Shown here: piece after piece, positions 43,232 through 52,002 of the stretch
Position numbering within the stretch: position 1 is the first letter of the stretch
Layout: each line of letters starts with the position of its first letter
NCBI RefSeq assembly: GCF_963691685.1
Contig: NZ_OY829290.1
Span: 2,356,001 to 2,420,000 of the forward strand
Reading direction: 5' to 3'
Source of the DNA: Thalassovita sp.
GTDB taxonomy: Bacteria; Pseudomonadota; Alphaproteobacteria; Rhodobacterales; Rhodobacteraceae
DNA: 64,000 nucleotides
Made by a program: the position numbers and the translations under genes
Notes under the pieces: generated by a model
Seen by the model: the letters and a program-made list of their open reading frames with translations, nothing else
Database searches by the model: none
What the model was told of the DNA's origin: nothing

Positions 43232-43837
43232 TTATTTCGCCAGTTCGGCAGCTTGTGCAACCCACTCGGGTTTCACTTTGACGTCAACGGCGTCGACATC
43301 AACAGCAGCCAGCTGTGCGAAAGTGGTGATGCCGGCTTCGGCCAGCTTCTTGGCGGCTGCGGGACCTACACCGGTGATCTGGGTCAGATCGTCGGCGGCG
43401 GCTTCTGCGGCTGCCGGTGCAGCGGGTGCAGCAGCTTTTTTGGCGGCCGGCTTGGCGGCGGCGGCGGGTGCAGCAGCAACCGAACCGGAACCAATGGCAG
43501 CTTTCACGCCCGACTTACCTGCGCCCGAGGCCAGGATGTCGGTGATTTTGATCAGGGTCAGTTTCTGACGGTGACCTTTGGTGCGCTTGGAGCTGTGCTT
43601 ACGACGACGCTTCACGAAGTGGATCAGCTTTTCGCCTTTGATCTGGTCAACAACTTCAGCCTGAACAGCCGCGTCGTCTACCAGCGGTGCGCCAACAACC
43701 ATGTTGTCGCCGCCCAGCATCAGGATCTCGTTGAACTGGATGGTTTCACCTGCGTCGGCAGCCAATTTTTCCACGCGGAGGATATCGCCCGCTTGAACTT
43801 TGTACTGCTTGCCGCCGGTTTTCAGAACCGCAAACAT
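43232..43837 (-). CDS. rplU: 50S ribosomal protein L21 with C-terminal helix-hairpin-helix extension
   Basis: A 201-residue protein. Residues 1-102 are ordinary L21 (MFAVLKTGGKQYKVQAGD, HFVKRRRKHSSKRTKGHRQKLTLIKIT). An Ala/Lys-rich linker then leads to an HhH-type domain (LTQITGVGPAAAKKLAEAGITTFAQLAAV). Typical L21 is about 103 residues, so the tail doubles the length. The ATG at 43837 has GAAGGAA 6 bases upstream. Confidence 0.96.
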   Translation of the reverse strand: MFAVLKTGGKQYKVQAGDILRVEKLAADAGETIQFNEILMLGGDNMVVGAPLVDDAAVQAEVVDQIKGEKLIHFVKRRRKHSSKRTKGHRQKLTLIKITDILASGAGKSGVKAAIGSGSVAAAPAAAAKPAAKKAAAPAAPAAAEAAADDLTQITGVGPAAAKKLAEAGITTFAQLAAVDVDAVDVKVKPEWVAQAAELAK

Positions 43838-43934
43838 TTGCATTTCCTTCAGATTTCCGCGTTCTATGGTCCCCGTTGCCGGGCGTTTCTGGCCAGATGC
43901 CACCGCGAACTGCGCGCCCTTTTCGGGCTGTATC

Positions 43935-43966
43935 ACAACAAAACAGGGCAGAGTTCCCCCTGCCCT
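43935..43966 (-). terminator. terminator of the DUF2059 gene
   Basis: On the minus strand AGGGCAG (43966-43960) pairs with CTGCCCT (43951-43945) and is followed by GTTTTGTTG. Confidence 0.75.
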
Positions 43967-44060
43967 AGGATCGCGCTTATTGTCGGATCTTGGGGATAAG
44001 TCAACACTTATTCGCGCCCCAGCTCAGTTTCAGCCCTTTTTTCTTAGGCCCAAACCGGGT

Positions 44061-44915
44061 TCAGAGGGACTCGCCCTCCATCTGACGCGCCAGCGCCAGC
44101 CCCAAAGACATCGACACCGTGCCATACATCCGGTCAAACCCGGCAAAGAGCGCCCGGTTCAACGCCTGGCCTTCGGGCGTGCGCGACAGCGCCACATAGG
44201 CCTGCACCTCTTCGGTGCTCAGCGGCTCATAGGCCAGCATCAGGAAGGAATAAACCCATTCATGGGTGTCCATCCGCGTTGTCGGCTCCTGCGCCCAGAC
44301 ATCGGACAGCACATCCTCTTCGCTCATTTCAATGGCGCCCCCTTGGATGAGGCCGCGCATGAACATGATATTGGCGTTGAGCGCCCCCACCACATTCATT
44401 TCCACCAATTCGTTTTCGACGATGAACGCCTCAATCGCTGCCAGATGCGCCTCATAGGGTTCCTGCACGCCACGGAACTGGTCACGGGCGGCTTCTTCGG
44501 TGCCTTCTTCCATGAAGGCCCGGCGTGCCGCCAGTTCCAGCTCAATGATCCGCTGTCCGCTTTCGCTCTGGAAAAAGCTCAGCAGCGGCGCGATCTCGGC
44601 ATTGCCAAAGCTTTCCTCAAAAGCCGCCCGCATAATCTCTTCCAGACTGTCCGGATCATGCAGCCGCCGCACCACCGCCTGCCAGCCAGGCCCAGTGCCG
44701 CCGGGCAGCATCTCCTCGGCCAGATCATCGCCGTAGGCTTCGCCCTCTTCCTGCAGGATTGTGAACATTTCGGGCATGTTGAGCGCCTCAAACAGCGCGT
44801 CTATCTCAGCCGCACGCGGGCCTGCCGCCGCCGGGATTCCCAGCAAGACCATCGCTGACAGGGCCATCAGAGCAGAGGCACAGGATCGCGAAATTGAAGT
44901 AAACACTTGGTGCAA
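44061..44915 (-). CDS. DUF2059 exported protein
   Basis: A 284-residue mostly helical protein with a signal peptide (ALMALSAMVLLGIPAAAG). It holds two DUF2059-like helical units, one around FGNAEIAPLLSFFQSESGQRIIELE and one around YEPLSTEEVQAYVALSRTPEGQALN. Function unknown, probably periplasmic. The TTG start at 44915 is preferred because AGGAAGGA is 8 bases upstream; no ATG is available before the signal peptide core. Confidence 0.78.
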   Translation of the reverse strand: MHQVFTSISRSCASALMALSAMVLLGIPAAAGPRAAEIDALFEALNMPEMFTILQEEGEAYGDDLAEEMLPGGTGPGWQAVVRRLHDPDSLEEIMRAAFEESFGNAEIAPLLSFFQSESGQRIIELELAARRAFMEEGTEEAARDQFRGVQEPYEAHLAAIEAFIVENELVEMNVVGALNANIMFMRGLIQGGAIEMSEEDVLSDVWAQEPTTRMDTHEWVYSFLMLAYEPLSTEEVQAYVALSRTPEGQALNRALFAGFDRMYGTVSMSLGLALARQMEGESL

Positions 44916-45194
44916 AACATGTCCTTCCTGCAGCGCGCAACGTCACGAGGATCCCGCCTAACCTAGCCGAGACACCCCATAGGCCTCAAGCGCCGCCTTG
45001 AGCCACTCTATATAACGTCGTGTTGCCCGGTTCATTTGAGTCCGGTCCAGCCCGTTCCAAAAACGCTCCCCGTCCTTGCAAGCTCGCCACCGGGAGGTTT
45101 GCACAAAAAGTTTCACAAAAGTCGAAAATCCCTCTTGCCCCCCCCCGCAATTCTCCTTAAACCGCCCCACACCAAGACCACGGTCTCAGTGAAC

Positions 45195-45284
45195 GGAGAG
45201 GTGCCGGAGTGGTCGAACGGGGCGGTCTCGAAAACCGTTGTGGGTGCAAGCCCACCCAGGGTTCGAATCCCTGTCTCTCCGCCA
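45195..45284 (+). tRNA. tRNA-Ser (anticodon CGA)
   Basis: A 90-base cloverleaf with acceptor GGAGAGG/TCTCTCC, anticodon loop CTCGAAA (CGA, reading UCG), a long class II variable arm (TGTGGGTGCAAGCCCACC) and T-arm CAGGGTTCGAATCCCTG; CCA is encoded. The long variable arm confirms serine. Confidence 0.97.
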
Positions 45285-45286
45285 TA

Positions 45287-45315
45287 AAAAGCCCGCCTGA
45301 ATGGCGGGCTTTTTT
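45287..45315 (+). terminator. terminator of tRNA-Ser
   Basis: GCCCGCC (45291-45297) pairs with GGCGGGC (45303-45309), loop TGAAT, followed by six T. Confidence 0.93.
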
Positions 45316-45429
45316 GGTTTCAAGGTTTGCTGGTATTTCCGCGTCGATAGGACCTTTTCTAGAGCCATCACAGGTCATCTGCCCATCCAGCAGGCAACCG
45401 AATGAGCAGAAGTTCAGTCCTTAATGTGC

Positions 45430-46368
45430 CTAGAAATTCACCCGATCGGCCCCTTTCAGCGCCAGGATCTCGCGCGCTTCATCTGGGGTGGCTACGTCGC
45501 AGCCCAGATCTTCGACGATGCGGCGGATCTTTTGCACCTGTGCTGCGTTGCTTTCGGCCAGTTTGCCGCGGGAAATGAACAGGCTGTCCTCCAGTCCGAC
45601 CCGCAGGTGGCCGCCCATCTGGCTGGCACTGGTCGCCAGACCCATCTGCGCGCCCCCTGCACCCAGCACCGACCAGCGGTAATCATCACCAAACAGGCGA
45701 TCCGCGGTGCGTTTCATGAAGACCAGATTGTCAATCTCAGGGCCTATGCCGCCCAGGATGCCAAAGATAAACTGGATGAAGATCGGCGCCTTGAACAGCC
45801 CGATGTCCATACAGAATTTCAGGTTATAGAGATGGCCCACATCGTAGCACTCATGTTCAAACTTGATGTCATGCGGCGCCAGGGTTTCCGCCGCTTCCTG
45901 AATGTCGCGGAAGGTGTTGCGGAAGATGTTCTGATCCGAATTGGCGACATAGTCCTTTTCCCAATCAAACTTCCAATCGTCGTCGCCGTAACGCTTTGCC
46001 AGCGGATGGAAGGAGAAGTTCATCGACCCCATGTTCATCGAACACATCTCAGGGCTGAAGGTTTTGGCGGGCGTAATACGGTCCTGAATTGACAGGGTCA
46101 GCGAGCCCCCGGTCGACAGGTTCACCACCGCATCGGTGGCCTGTTTGATGCGCGGCAGAAACGGCGCGAAATCCTTGGGATCCACCGAGGGCGCCCCGGT
46201 TTCAGGATTACGGGCGTGCAGGTGCAGGATGGATGCACCAGCCTCGGCCGCATCAACGGCCTGCTGGGCAATGTCATCATAGCTGTAGGGCAGCGCATCC
46301 GACATGGTTGGCGTGTGAATGGCCCCGGTGACCGCGCAGGTTATGATGGTTTTCTTTTGACGTGCCAT
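45430..46368 (-). CDS. beta-keto acid cleavage enzyme (BKACE, DUF849)
   Basis: A 312-residue TIM-barrel enzyme that condenses a beta-keto acid with acetyl-CoA to give acetoacetate and a new acyl-CoA. The zinc site HLHAR is in ASILHLHARNPETGAPS, and the N-terminal ITCAVTGAIHTP and VNLSTGGS are conserved; family members include 3-keto-5-aminohexanoate and 3-dehydrocarnitine cleavage enzymes. It is the last gene of a ten-gene operon (start overlaps the LivM-type stop by one base, TAATG). The upstream 3-hydroxy-acid dehydrogenase would supply its substrate. Confidence 0.92.
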   Translation of the reverse strand: MARQKKTIITCAVTGAIHTPTMSDALPYSYDDIAQQAVDAAEAGASILHLHARNPETGAPSVDPKDFAPFLPRIKQATDAVVNLSTGGSLTLSIQDRITPAKTFSPEMCSMNMGSMNFSFHPLAKRYGDDDWKFDWEKDYVANSDQNIFRNTFRDIQEAAETLAPHDIKFEHECYDVGHLYNLKFCMDIGLFKAPIFIQFIFGILGGIGPEIDNLVFMKRTADRLFGDDYRWSVLGAGGAQMGLATSASQMGGHLRVGLEDSLFISRGKLAESNAAQVQKIRRIVEDLGCDVATPDEAREILALKGADRVNF

Positions 46369-47402
46369 TAGTCGTTTTGTCCTTTGTGTTCAGCGCGTTT
46401 CACCACGCGATATCCTAGGGGGAAGAGCTGCAGATCGAACCGCGTCCGGATCAGACCCCAGACGCCTTTCGGGGCTTTCAGCATCATGACAATCGCCACG
46501 GCGCCCAGCACGATCAGATAGGTGGTGCCAAGATCGGCCAGCGTTTCGCGCAGCGCAAAGAACAGCAGCGTGCCGATGATCGGGCCTTCGATGGTGCCGA
46601 TGCCGCCGATCACCACGATGAAGATCACAAAGGCGGTCCAGTCATTCACGCTGAAGGCCGCATCGGGCGAGATCCTAAGCTTTTGCAGGAAAATCAGCGC
46701 GCCGATCATCGCCGTCATGGCCGAGGTCACCACATAGACGGTGAATTTGGTGCGCCAGATGTCGATGCCCAGACTGCCCGCGGCCAGTTCATTGTCACGG
46801 ATCGCGGTCAGGGCCAGCCCTTTGCGCGAGCGCAGGAACAGGTAGATCGTTGCGATCACCAGAACCGCCGCCCCAAGCGCCAGCCAGTAGCTCAGCGCCT
46901 CGCGCATGGCCCGTTTGGAGGCCAGCGATTTGACGATGGCAACCGGCAGCGAGGATCCCGATCCACCGCCAAGCGCTGAAACCTGTGCAAAGCCCAGGCG
47001 GAACACCTCCGCAATGACCCAGGTGCCGATGGCGAAATAGGCGCCGCGCAGGCGGAAGATCAAAACCGCCACTGGGACAGAAACCAGCGCCCCCAGCACA
47101 CCCGCCAGCGCAATCGCGGCCAGGGGATGCAGCCCGGCAAACATCGTCAGCGCGAAGAGCATATAGCCGCCAAAGCCAACGAAGGCCTGCTGGCCCACCG
47201 AAACCAAACCGGCGTAGCCTGCCATCAGGTTCCAGAGTGAGGCCAGCGAGAGATAGAGAAACAGCTCCCCCATCAAGCGCAGGTCAGCGCGGCCGGCCCA
47301 CCATGGGGCGGCGATCAGCAGCGCCAGACCAACAAGGGCGCAAAGCGCCGCAATCCGGGCAGCGGGTGAGGAACGGGTGACGGAATAGTCCTGCAGGCTC
47401 AT
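46368..47402 (-). CDS. branched-chain-amino-acid-type ABC permease (LivM type)
   Basis: A 344-residue inner-membrane permease with about nine hydrophobic segments and the family motif SLWNLMAGYAGLVSVGQQAFVGFGGY. The C-terminal VVIGGIGTIEGPIIGTLLFFALRE is the EAA-type coupling region. Overlaps the LivH-type gene by 4 bases. Confidence 0.94.
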   Translation of the reverse strand: MSLQDYSVTRSSPAARIAALCALVGLALLIAAPWWAGRADLRLMGELFLYLSLASLWNLMAGYAGLVSVGQQAFVGFGGYMLFALTMFAGLHPLAAIALAGVLGALVSVPVAVLIFRLRGAYFAIGTWVIAEVFRLGFAQVSALGGGSGSSLPVAIVKSLASKRAMREALSYWLALGAAVLVIATIYLFLRSRKGLALTAIRDNELAAGSLGIDIWRTKFTVYVVTSAMTAMIGALIFLQKLRISPDAAFSVNDWTAFVIFIVVIGGIGTIEGPIIGTLLFFALRETLADLGTTYLIVLGAVAIVMMLKAPKGVWGLIRTRFDLQLFPLGYRVVKRAEHKGQND

Positions 47403-48262
47403 GCGGAAATCCTCGGGAACAGGCCGTTGGGGCGGATGGCAAGAATAAGAAGGAAGGCAAGGTGACCTGACAGGATCTGCCAGCCGGGATCGATCTTGGC
47501 GCCGACGGTCTGGGCCACGCCCAGAATGACGCCGCCCGCCAAAGTGCCCCAGAGGTTGCCAAGGCCGCCGATGATCACGGCCTCAAAGCCAAAGATCAGC
47601 CGCCCACCGCCGATGGCGGGATCAAAACTGGTGCGGATGCCCAAAAGGATCCCCGCAATCGCCGTGACCCCCAGCGCCAATGCCATGGCAAGCCCAAAGA
47701 CGTGACGGCGGTTCAGCCCCATCAGCTGCGCAATGTCCTGATTGTCAGACACCGCCCGGAACGCGCGCCCCATGGCGGTGCGGTAAAACATCCATTGCAG
47801 CCCCCAGATGACCGCGATGGCCAACCCAAAGGTAAAAAGCGGCAGCACCCCAAGGGACAGGCCGCCCAGTTGCACACTGGCCGTTTCCAAAGCGCCCGCG
47901 CTGATCTTCTGCGGGTCGGCGGAATAGACCTCCAGCAGGGTGTTTTGCAGGATCACCGACAGGCCGAAGGTCACCAAGAGCGGCGGCAGCAGATCATCGC
48001 CAAGGGTTTGGTTCAGCAGTCCACGCTGCAGCACATAGCCAATCGCCGCCATTGTCGGCACCACCAGCAAGAGCGCCAGCAGCGGATGCAGACCCGTGGC
48101 CGCGGTGACCGTCAGCCCCAGATAGGCACCCAGCACAATCAGATCGCCATGAGCGATATTGACCAGCCGCATCACCCCGAAAATCAACGACAGCCCCGCT
48201 GCAAACAGGGCGTAAAGCCCCCCCAGCAGCGTGCCCTGCACAATTGCATTCACCCAATCCAT
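47399..48262 (-). CDS. branched-chain-amino-acid-type ABC permease (LivH type)
   Basis: A 287-residue permease. Typical start MDWVNAIVQGTLLGGLYALFAAGLSLIFGVMRLVNIAHGDLIVLGAY and the coupling motif FEAVIIGGLGNLWGTLAGGVILG. Abuts the LivF-type gene with no spacer. Confidence 0.95.
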   Translation of the reverse strand: MDWVNAIVQGTLLGGLYALFAAGLSLIFGVMRLVNIAHGDLIVLGAYLGLTVTAATGLHPLLALLLVVPTMAAIGYVLQRGLLNQTLGDDLLPPLLVTFGLSVILQNTLLEVYSADPQKISAGALETASVQLGGLSLGVLPLFTFGLAIAVIWGLQWMFYRTAMGRAFRAVSDNQDIAQLMGLNRRHVFGLAMALALGVTAIAGILLGIRTSFDPAIGGGRLIFGFEAVIIGGLGNLWGTLAGGVILGVAQTVGAKIDPGWQILSGHLAFLLILAIRPNGLFPRISA

Positions 48263-48970
48263 TTATTTGATCCCGAAATAGGCGCGCGAAATCTCATCGC
48301 GCGAAACAGTGTCAGAGGCGCCTTCCAGTGAAATGCGTCCCTCTTGCAGACAGTAGAGGCGGCTGGAGACAGACAGCGCTTTGGCGATGTCCTGCTCCAC
48401 GATGACTGCGCTCATGCCCTCGCCAATGATGCCCGGCAGGGCGTCATAGATGTCTTTGATGATGATCGGCGCCAGGCCCAGACTGATTTCGTCAAACAGG
48501 ATCAGATCGGGATTGGCCATCAAAGCCCGCCCAATCGCCACCATCTGTTGCTGCCCCCCCGAAAGGGAGGTTGAGGGCTGGTCCTTACGCTCATTCAGGA
48601 TGGGGAACAGGCGATAGACGGCTGCCAGATCCCACGGACCCTTGCGCCCCACCTGCGCGCCGATCATCAGGTTTTCCTTGACCGAAAGGGAAGGAAACAG
48701 CTGCCGCCCCTCGGGCACCATGGCAAGGCCTAGGCTGGCCACCTGATCGGCCCGCAAGGTGCTGATATCCTGACCGTTATAGCTGATCTGCCCCGGCGCG
48801 TTTCGGATCAACCCGGTGAGGGAGCGCATCAAAGTGGTCTTGCCCGCCCCGTTGGAGCCGATGATCGCCAGTACCTCACCCTGATGGATTTCCAGATCCA
48901 GACCGTAGAGGGCCTGAAAGTCCCCGTAGTGGGCCGCAAGGTTATGGGTTTTCAGGATGGGTTCAGGCAT
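48263..48970 (-). CDS. branched-chain-amino-acid-type ABC ATPase (LivF type)
   Basis: A 235-residue ATPase. Walker A GSNGAGKTT, MVPEGRQLFPSLSV (LivF hallmark), signature LSGGQQQMVAIGRAL, Walker B LILFDEIS. Overlaps the LivG-type gene by 8 bases. Confidence 0.95.
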   Translation of the reverse strand: MPEPILKTHNLAAHYGDFQALYGLDLEIHQGEVLAIIGSNGAGKTTLMRSLTGLIRNAPGQISYNGQDISTLRADQVASLGLAMVPEGRQLFPSLSVKENLMIGAQVGRKGPWDLAAVYRLFPILNERKDQPSTSLSGGQQQMVAIGRALMANPDLILFDEISLGLAPIIIKDIYDALPGIIGEGMSAVIVEQDIAKALSVSSRLYCLQEGRISLEGASDTVSRDEISRAYFGIK

Positions 48971-49691
48971 CAGCTTCGATCCCCAGATAGATTTCCTTAA
49001 CCTCGGAGCTGTTCATGATGGCTTGGGGCTCGCCCTCGGCGATCTTCTTGCCGAAATCGATGACGATCAGCCGTTCGACCACCGCCATCAGGGCGTGGAC
49101 CACATGTTCGATCCAGATGATCGTGACGCCTGAGGCGTGAATATCCTTGATGGTCTGCACCAGCGACTGACACTCATTCTCGGTCAGCCCGCCGGCGATC
49201 TCATCCAGCAACAACAGCTTGGGTTTTGCACAAAGCGCGCGGGTCAGTTCCAGCCGTTTGCGATCCAGCAGCGTAAGCCCGCCAGCCTCGATATTGGCTT
49301 TGCCCAACAGCTCGGTTTGGTCCAGAACCTCCAGACAATGGCGCGCCGCCTGACGCCCATTCAGGCCTGCCGCCTGCGTTGCGGCCACCATGGCATTTTC
49401 ATAGACCGTCAGCCCGGAAAACGGCTGCGGCACCTGAAAGCTGCGCGCAATCCCGGCGTGGGAGCGCCGCGCGGCAGACCAGCCTGTGACATCACGTTGG
49501 TTAAACTCAATCGTGCCTGAATTTGCCGCCATCGTGCCGGTGATCAGGTTAAACAATGAGGTCTTGCCAGCCCCATTGGGGCCAATGATCCCAACCGCCT
49601 CATTCTCTTTCACTTCAAAACTCTGCTGATCGGCAACCTTCACCGCCCCGAAGGCTTTGTTCAGGCGATCCAGCTTTAACAATGTGGTCAT
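48963..49691 (-). CDS. branched-chain-amino-acid-type ABC ATPase (LivG type)
   Basis: A 242-residue ATPase. Walker A GPNGAGKTS, ARSFQVPQPFSGLTVYENAMV, Walker B LLLLDEIAGGLT, H-loop IWIEHVVHALMAV. The usual LSGGQ signature region reads LTLLDRKRLELTRAL, a weak form common in LivG proteins. Confidence 0.94.
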   Translation of the reverse strand: MTTLLKLDRLNKAFGAVKVADQQSFEVKENEAVGIIGPNGAGKTSLFNLITGTMAANSGTIEFNQRDVTGWSAARRSHAGIARSFQVPQPFSGLTVYENAMVAATQAAGLNGRQAARHCLEVLDQTELLGKANIEAGGLTLLDRKRLELTRALCAKPKLLLLDEIAGGLTENECQSLVQTIKDIHASGVTIIWIEHVVHALMAVVERLIVIDFGKKIAEGEPQAIMNSSEVKEIYLGIEADA

Positions 49692-49709
49692 GGCACTCTC
49701 TTTCCCGGG

Positions 49710-49731
49710 GCGGCGCCATTGCTGGCGCCGC
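49710..49731 (-). terminator. intercistronic hairpin after the substrate-binding protein gene
   Basis: A perfect 9-bp stem (49710-49718 with 49723-49731, loop TTGC), no U-tract. Such hairpins downstream of binding-protein genes stabilise or partially terminate the mRNA so that the binding protein is made in excess. Confidence 0.6.
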
Positions 49732-49738
49732 TGTATGT

Positions 49739-51019
49739 TCAGGACAGCAGTTTCAGGTCTGCGGTTTGTTCGATCCCCTGGATGCCGTAGCTTGCCACCA
49801 CTTCCAGATTGAACGTGTCACCGGTTTTCTGCCACTGGCCGGCCGCCAATGGGGTTTTGGTCACGTTGTTCATCGGACCATCCGACCAGTCGACCTTGCC
49901 GACAATCGTCGACATCTGCGTGGCCGCAATGGCCGCAACAATCGCTTCGGGATCTTCCAGATCCTCAGCCCGGCGAATGACGTCCGCGGCCACTTCAAAC
50001 AGCGCGTGCTTGAAGCCAATCGGCTGGGTCCAGGGACGGCCGGTTTCGGCGGTGTAGCCCTCAGCAAGCTGGCGTGCGGAGGCCCCGTTTAGGGAAGAGG
50101 AGAACGGATGGTTCGGAGTCCACCAGACCTCAGACGTCAACCCGTCACCACGATCGCCGAGGCTTTCGATGAAGGAGGGGAACAACAGCGCCTTGCCGAT
50201 GGTGACCACCTTGGGGCGGAACCCCTGCTGCGCGGCCTGCGCCCAGAAGGTGGCAAAATCCGGCGGGATCATATTGCCGGTGACAATCTCACAGCCGGCC
50301 TCTTTGAAGGCAGAGATGTAATTGCTGAAATCATCCGACAGCGGCTGATAGCGGCCGGGATCAATCAGATCATAGCCGGAAATCCCCAAAGGTTTCGGCA
50401 ACCCCAGTTCCGGATGGCCCCAGGCGTTGCCATCGGCGTCATTGGGGAACAGCCCGCCCACAACCGAATTGGCCCCGGACGCATCCCACAGCTCAAGGAA
50501 GGAATAGATCACATCCTCCAGCCCCCAGAAGAAGTGGTAGGTTGACTGGAAGCCCTCACCCGGAACCCCGTTGCGCCCGAAAAAATAGGGCTGCCAGGGG
50601 CAATCTGTGGTGATGCAGGGCACCTCATTCACCTCAGCCTGATCGGCCACCGGGTTCACTGTATCCGGGGTCGAGGCGGCAACGATAATGTCTACCTCTT
50701 CGCCCAGGATCAGGTCTGCGGCCACCTCAGCGGCGCGGTTTGGATTGGATTGGCTATCTTTTGAAATGATCTCAACATTCCAGGACTTGCCGTTGTTTTC
50801 CAAACCGGCAGCAAAGGCCTGTTCGATGCCTTTCAGCACATAATCATCCGCTTCGGCAAAACCGGCCAGCGGCCCGGTGCGCGGGCTGACATGGCCGATG
50901 CGCAGGGTCGGTGTTGCGGCATAGGCACGGGTGCTTTTCAGCAGCGCAGGGGCGGCGAATGCGGCGGCGCCCGCTTGTAAAAACCGACGGCGCGGCAGGT
51001 GTTTCAGTGTCTTGGTCAT
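49739..51019 (-). CDS. ABC transporter substrate-binding protein (LIV type)
   Basis: A 426-residue periplasmic binding protein. The export signal has a twin-arginine start (LPRRRFLQAGAAAFAAPALL) and ends near AYA-ATP. The fold start IGHVSPRTGPLAGFAEAD and later ASTPDTVNPVADQAE are typical of LivJ-like proteins. The ligand is unknown; the operon enzymes suggest a hydroxy acid or its cyclic/amide precursor. AAAGGAGGACGAT precedes the ATG. Confidence 0.92.
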   Translation of the reverse strand: MTKTLKHLPRRRFLQAGAAAFAAPALLKSTRAYAATPTLRIGHVSPRTGPLAGFAEADDYVLKGIEQAFAAGLENNGKSWNVEIISKDSQSNPNRAAEVAADLILGEEVDIIVAASTPDTVNPVADQAEVNEVPCITTDCPWQPYFFGRNGVPGEGFQSTYHFFWGLEDVIYSFLELWDASGANSVVGGLFPNDADGNAWGHPELGLPKPLGISGYDLIDPGRYQPLSDDFSNYISAFKEAGCEIVTGNMIPPDFATFWAQAAQQGFRPKVVTIGKALLFPSFIESLGDRGDGLTSEVWWTPNHPFSSSLNGASARQLAEGYTAETGRPWTQPIGFKHALFEVAADVIRRAEDLEDPEAIVAAIAATQMSTIVGKVDWSDGPMNNVTKTPLAAGQWQKTGDTFNLEVVASYGIQGIEQTADLKLLS

Positions 51020-51063
51020 ATCGTCCTCCTTTTGCCAGCCTCCCCGCTGACAACGCTTAAACT

Positions 51064-51996
51064 TCAGTTGCTTTGCTCCAGAATTCCCTCGAGTTCCTTG
51101 AGATGATTGGCGACCGTCAGGCGCACGGCGTCGGCCTCTTCTGCGGTCCAGTGACGAAAGCCCTGGCCCGATTTCATGCCCAGCTGCCCGGCGTTAAACA
51201 GCTGTTCCAGATAGGGGGATGGGCCTTGGCGGGCCTCAATGTCATGCAGAACGTTCTGATGGATATCGAGCGTCAGGTCGGTGCCCACGAGGTCTGCATT
51301 TTCCAGCGGCCCCAACACGGCCAGACGCCGGCCGAAGCTAGATTTCACAACGGTATCGACCGCTGCAGCATCACAGATCCCGTTTTCCACCAGGCTGATC
51401 GCCTCGCGCCACAGTGCATGTTGCAAACGGTTGCCGATGAACCCGGGCACATCCTTGGCCACCATCACCGGTGTCTTGCCCGCCGCCGCCAGGAGGTCAA
51501 AGACCTCCTGCGCCAGATCGGCCCGTGTCCATTGGGTTTTGACCACCTCAACCAACGGGATCATATGCGGCGGGTTCCACCAATGGGTGCCCAAGGCCCG
51601 GTCCTTATGTTTGAGGCCGGACATGATTTCCGTGATCGGCATGACCGAGGTGTTGGAGGCCAAAATGCAGCCTTCTGGCGCGTGGGCCTCCACCTCAGCA
51701 AAAATGGCCTGTTTCAGCGCCATCTTTTCCGGCGCCGCTTCAAACACCAGATCTGCCGCACCAACCGCAGTTGCTGTGCTGTCCGCCACCGCGATCCGGG
51801 TCAGGGTTTCAGAAATCTCAGCCTCAGCGCAGCCCATCGCCGCCATGCTGGCGCGCACCCGTGCAGGCAAGGCATCGCGCGCCTCAGCCATGGGATCGGT
51901 GACCGTCACCAGATGCCCGGCCCGCGCCAGGGTCAGCGCAATGCCGTGGCCCATCAGGCCGGCGCCAATGACGGCGATATTCTTTGTCTTAGCCAT
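51064..51996 (-). CDS. 3-hydroxyacyl-CoA dehydrogenase family, probable free 3-hydroxy-acid (carnitine-type) dehydrogenase
   Basis: A 310-residue NAD-dependent enzyme. The Rossmann motif VIGAGLMGHGIAL is at the N-terminus; the catalytic His region reads GTHWWNPPHMIPLVEVVKT, with NPP-x-x-IPLVEV as in L-carnitine dehydrogenase and lambda-crystallin/gulonate dehydrogenase instead of the NPV typical of CoA-ester enzymes. A C-terminal helical domain is present. I infer oxidation of a free 3-hydroxy acid to a beta-keto acid, which the BKACE in the same operon would cleave. Confidence 0.88.
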   Translation of the reverse strand: MAKTKNIAVIGAGLMGHGIALTLARAGHLVTVTDPMAEARDALPARVRASMAAMGCAEAEISETLTRIAVADSTATAVGAADLVFEAAPEKMALKQAIFAEVEAHAPEGCILASNTSVMPITEIMSGLKHKDRALGTHWWNPPHMIPLVEVVKTQWTRADLAQEVFDLLAAAGKTPVMVAKDVPGFIGNRLQHALWREAISLVENGICDAAAVDTVVKSSFGRRLAVLGPLENADLVGTDLTLDIHQNVLHDIEARQGPSPYLEQLFNAGQLGMKSGQGFRHWTAEEADAVRLTVANHLKELEGILEQSN

Positions 51997-52002
51997 CAAC
52001 GC

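Noticed and set aside
44958..45170. Minus-strand 70-codon reading frame between the DUF2059 gene and tRNA-Ser
   Set aside because: No convincing ribosome site, no recognisable domain, and it covers the probable tRNA promoter.
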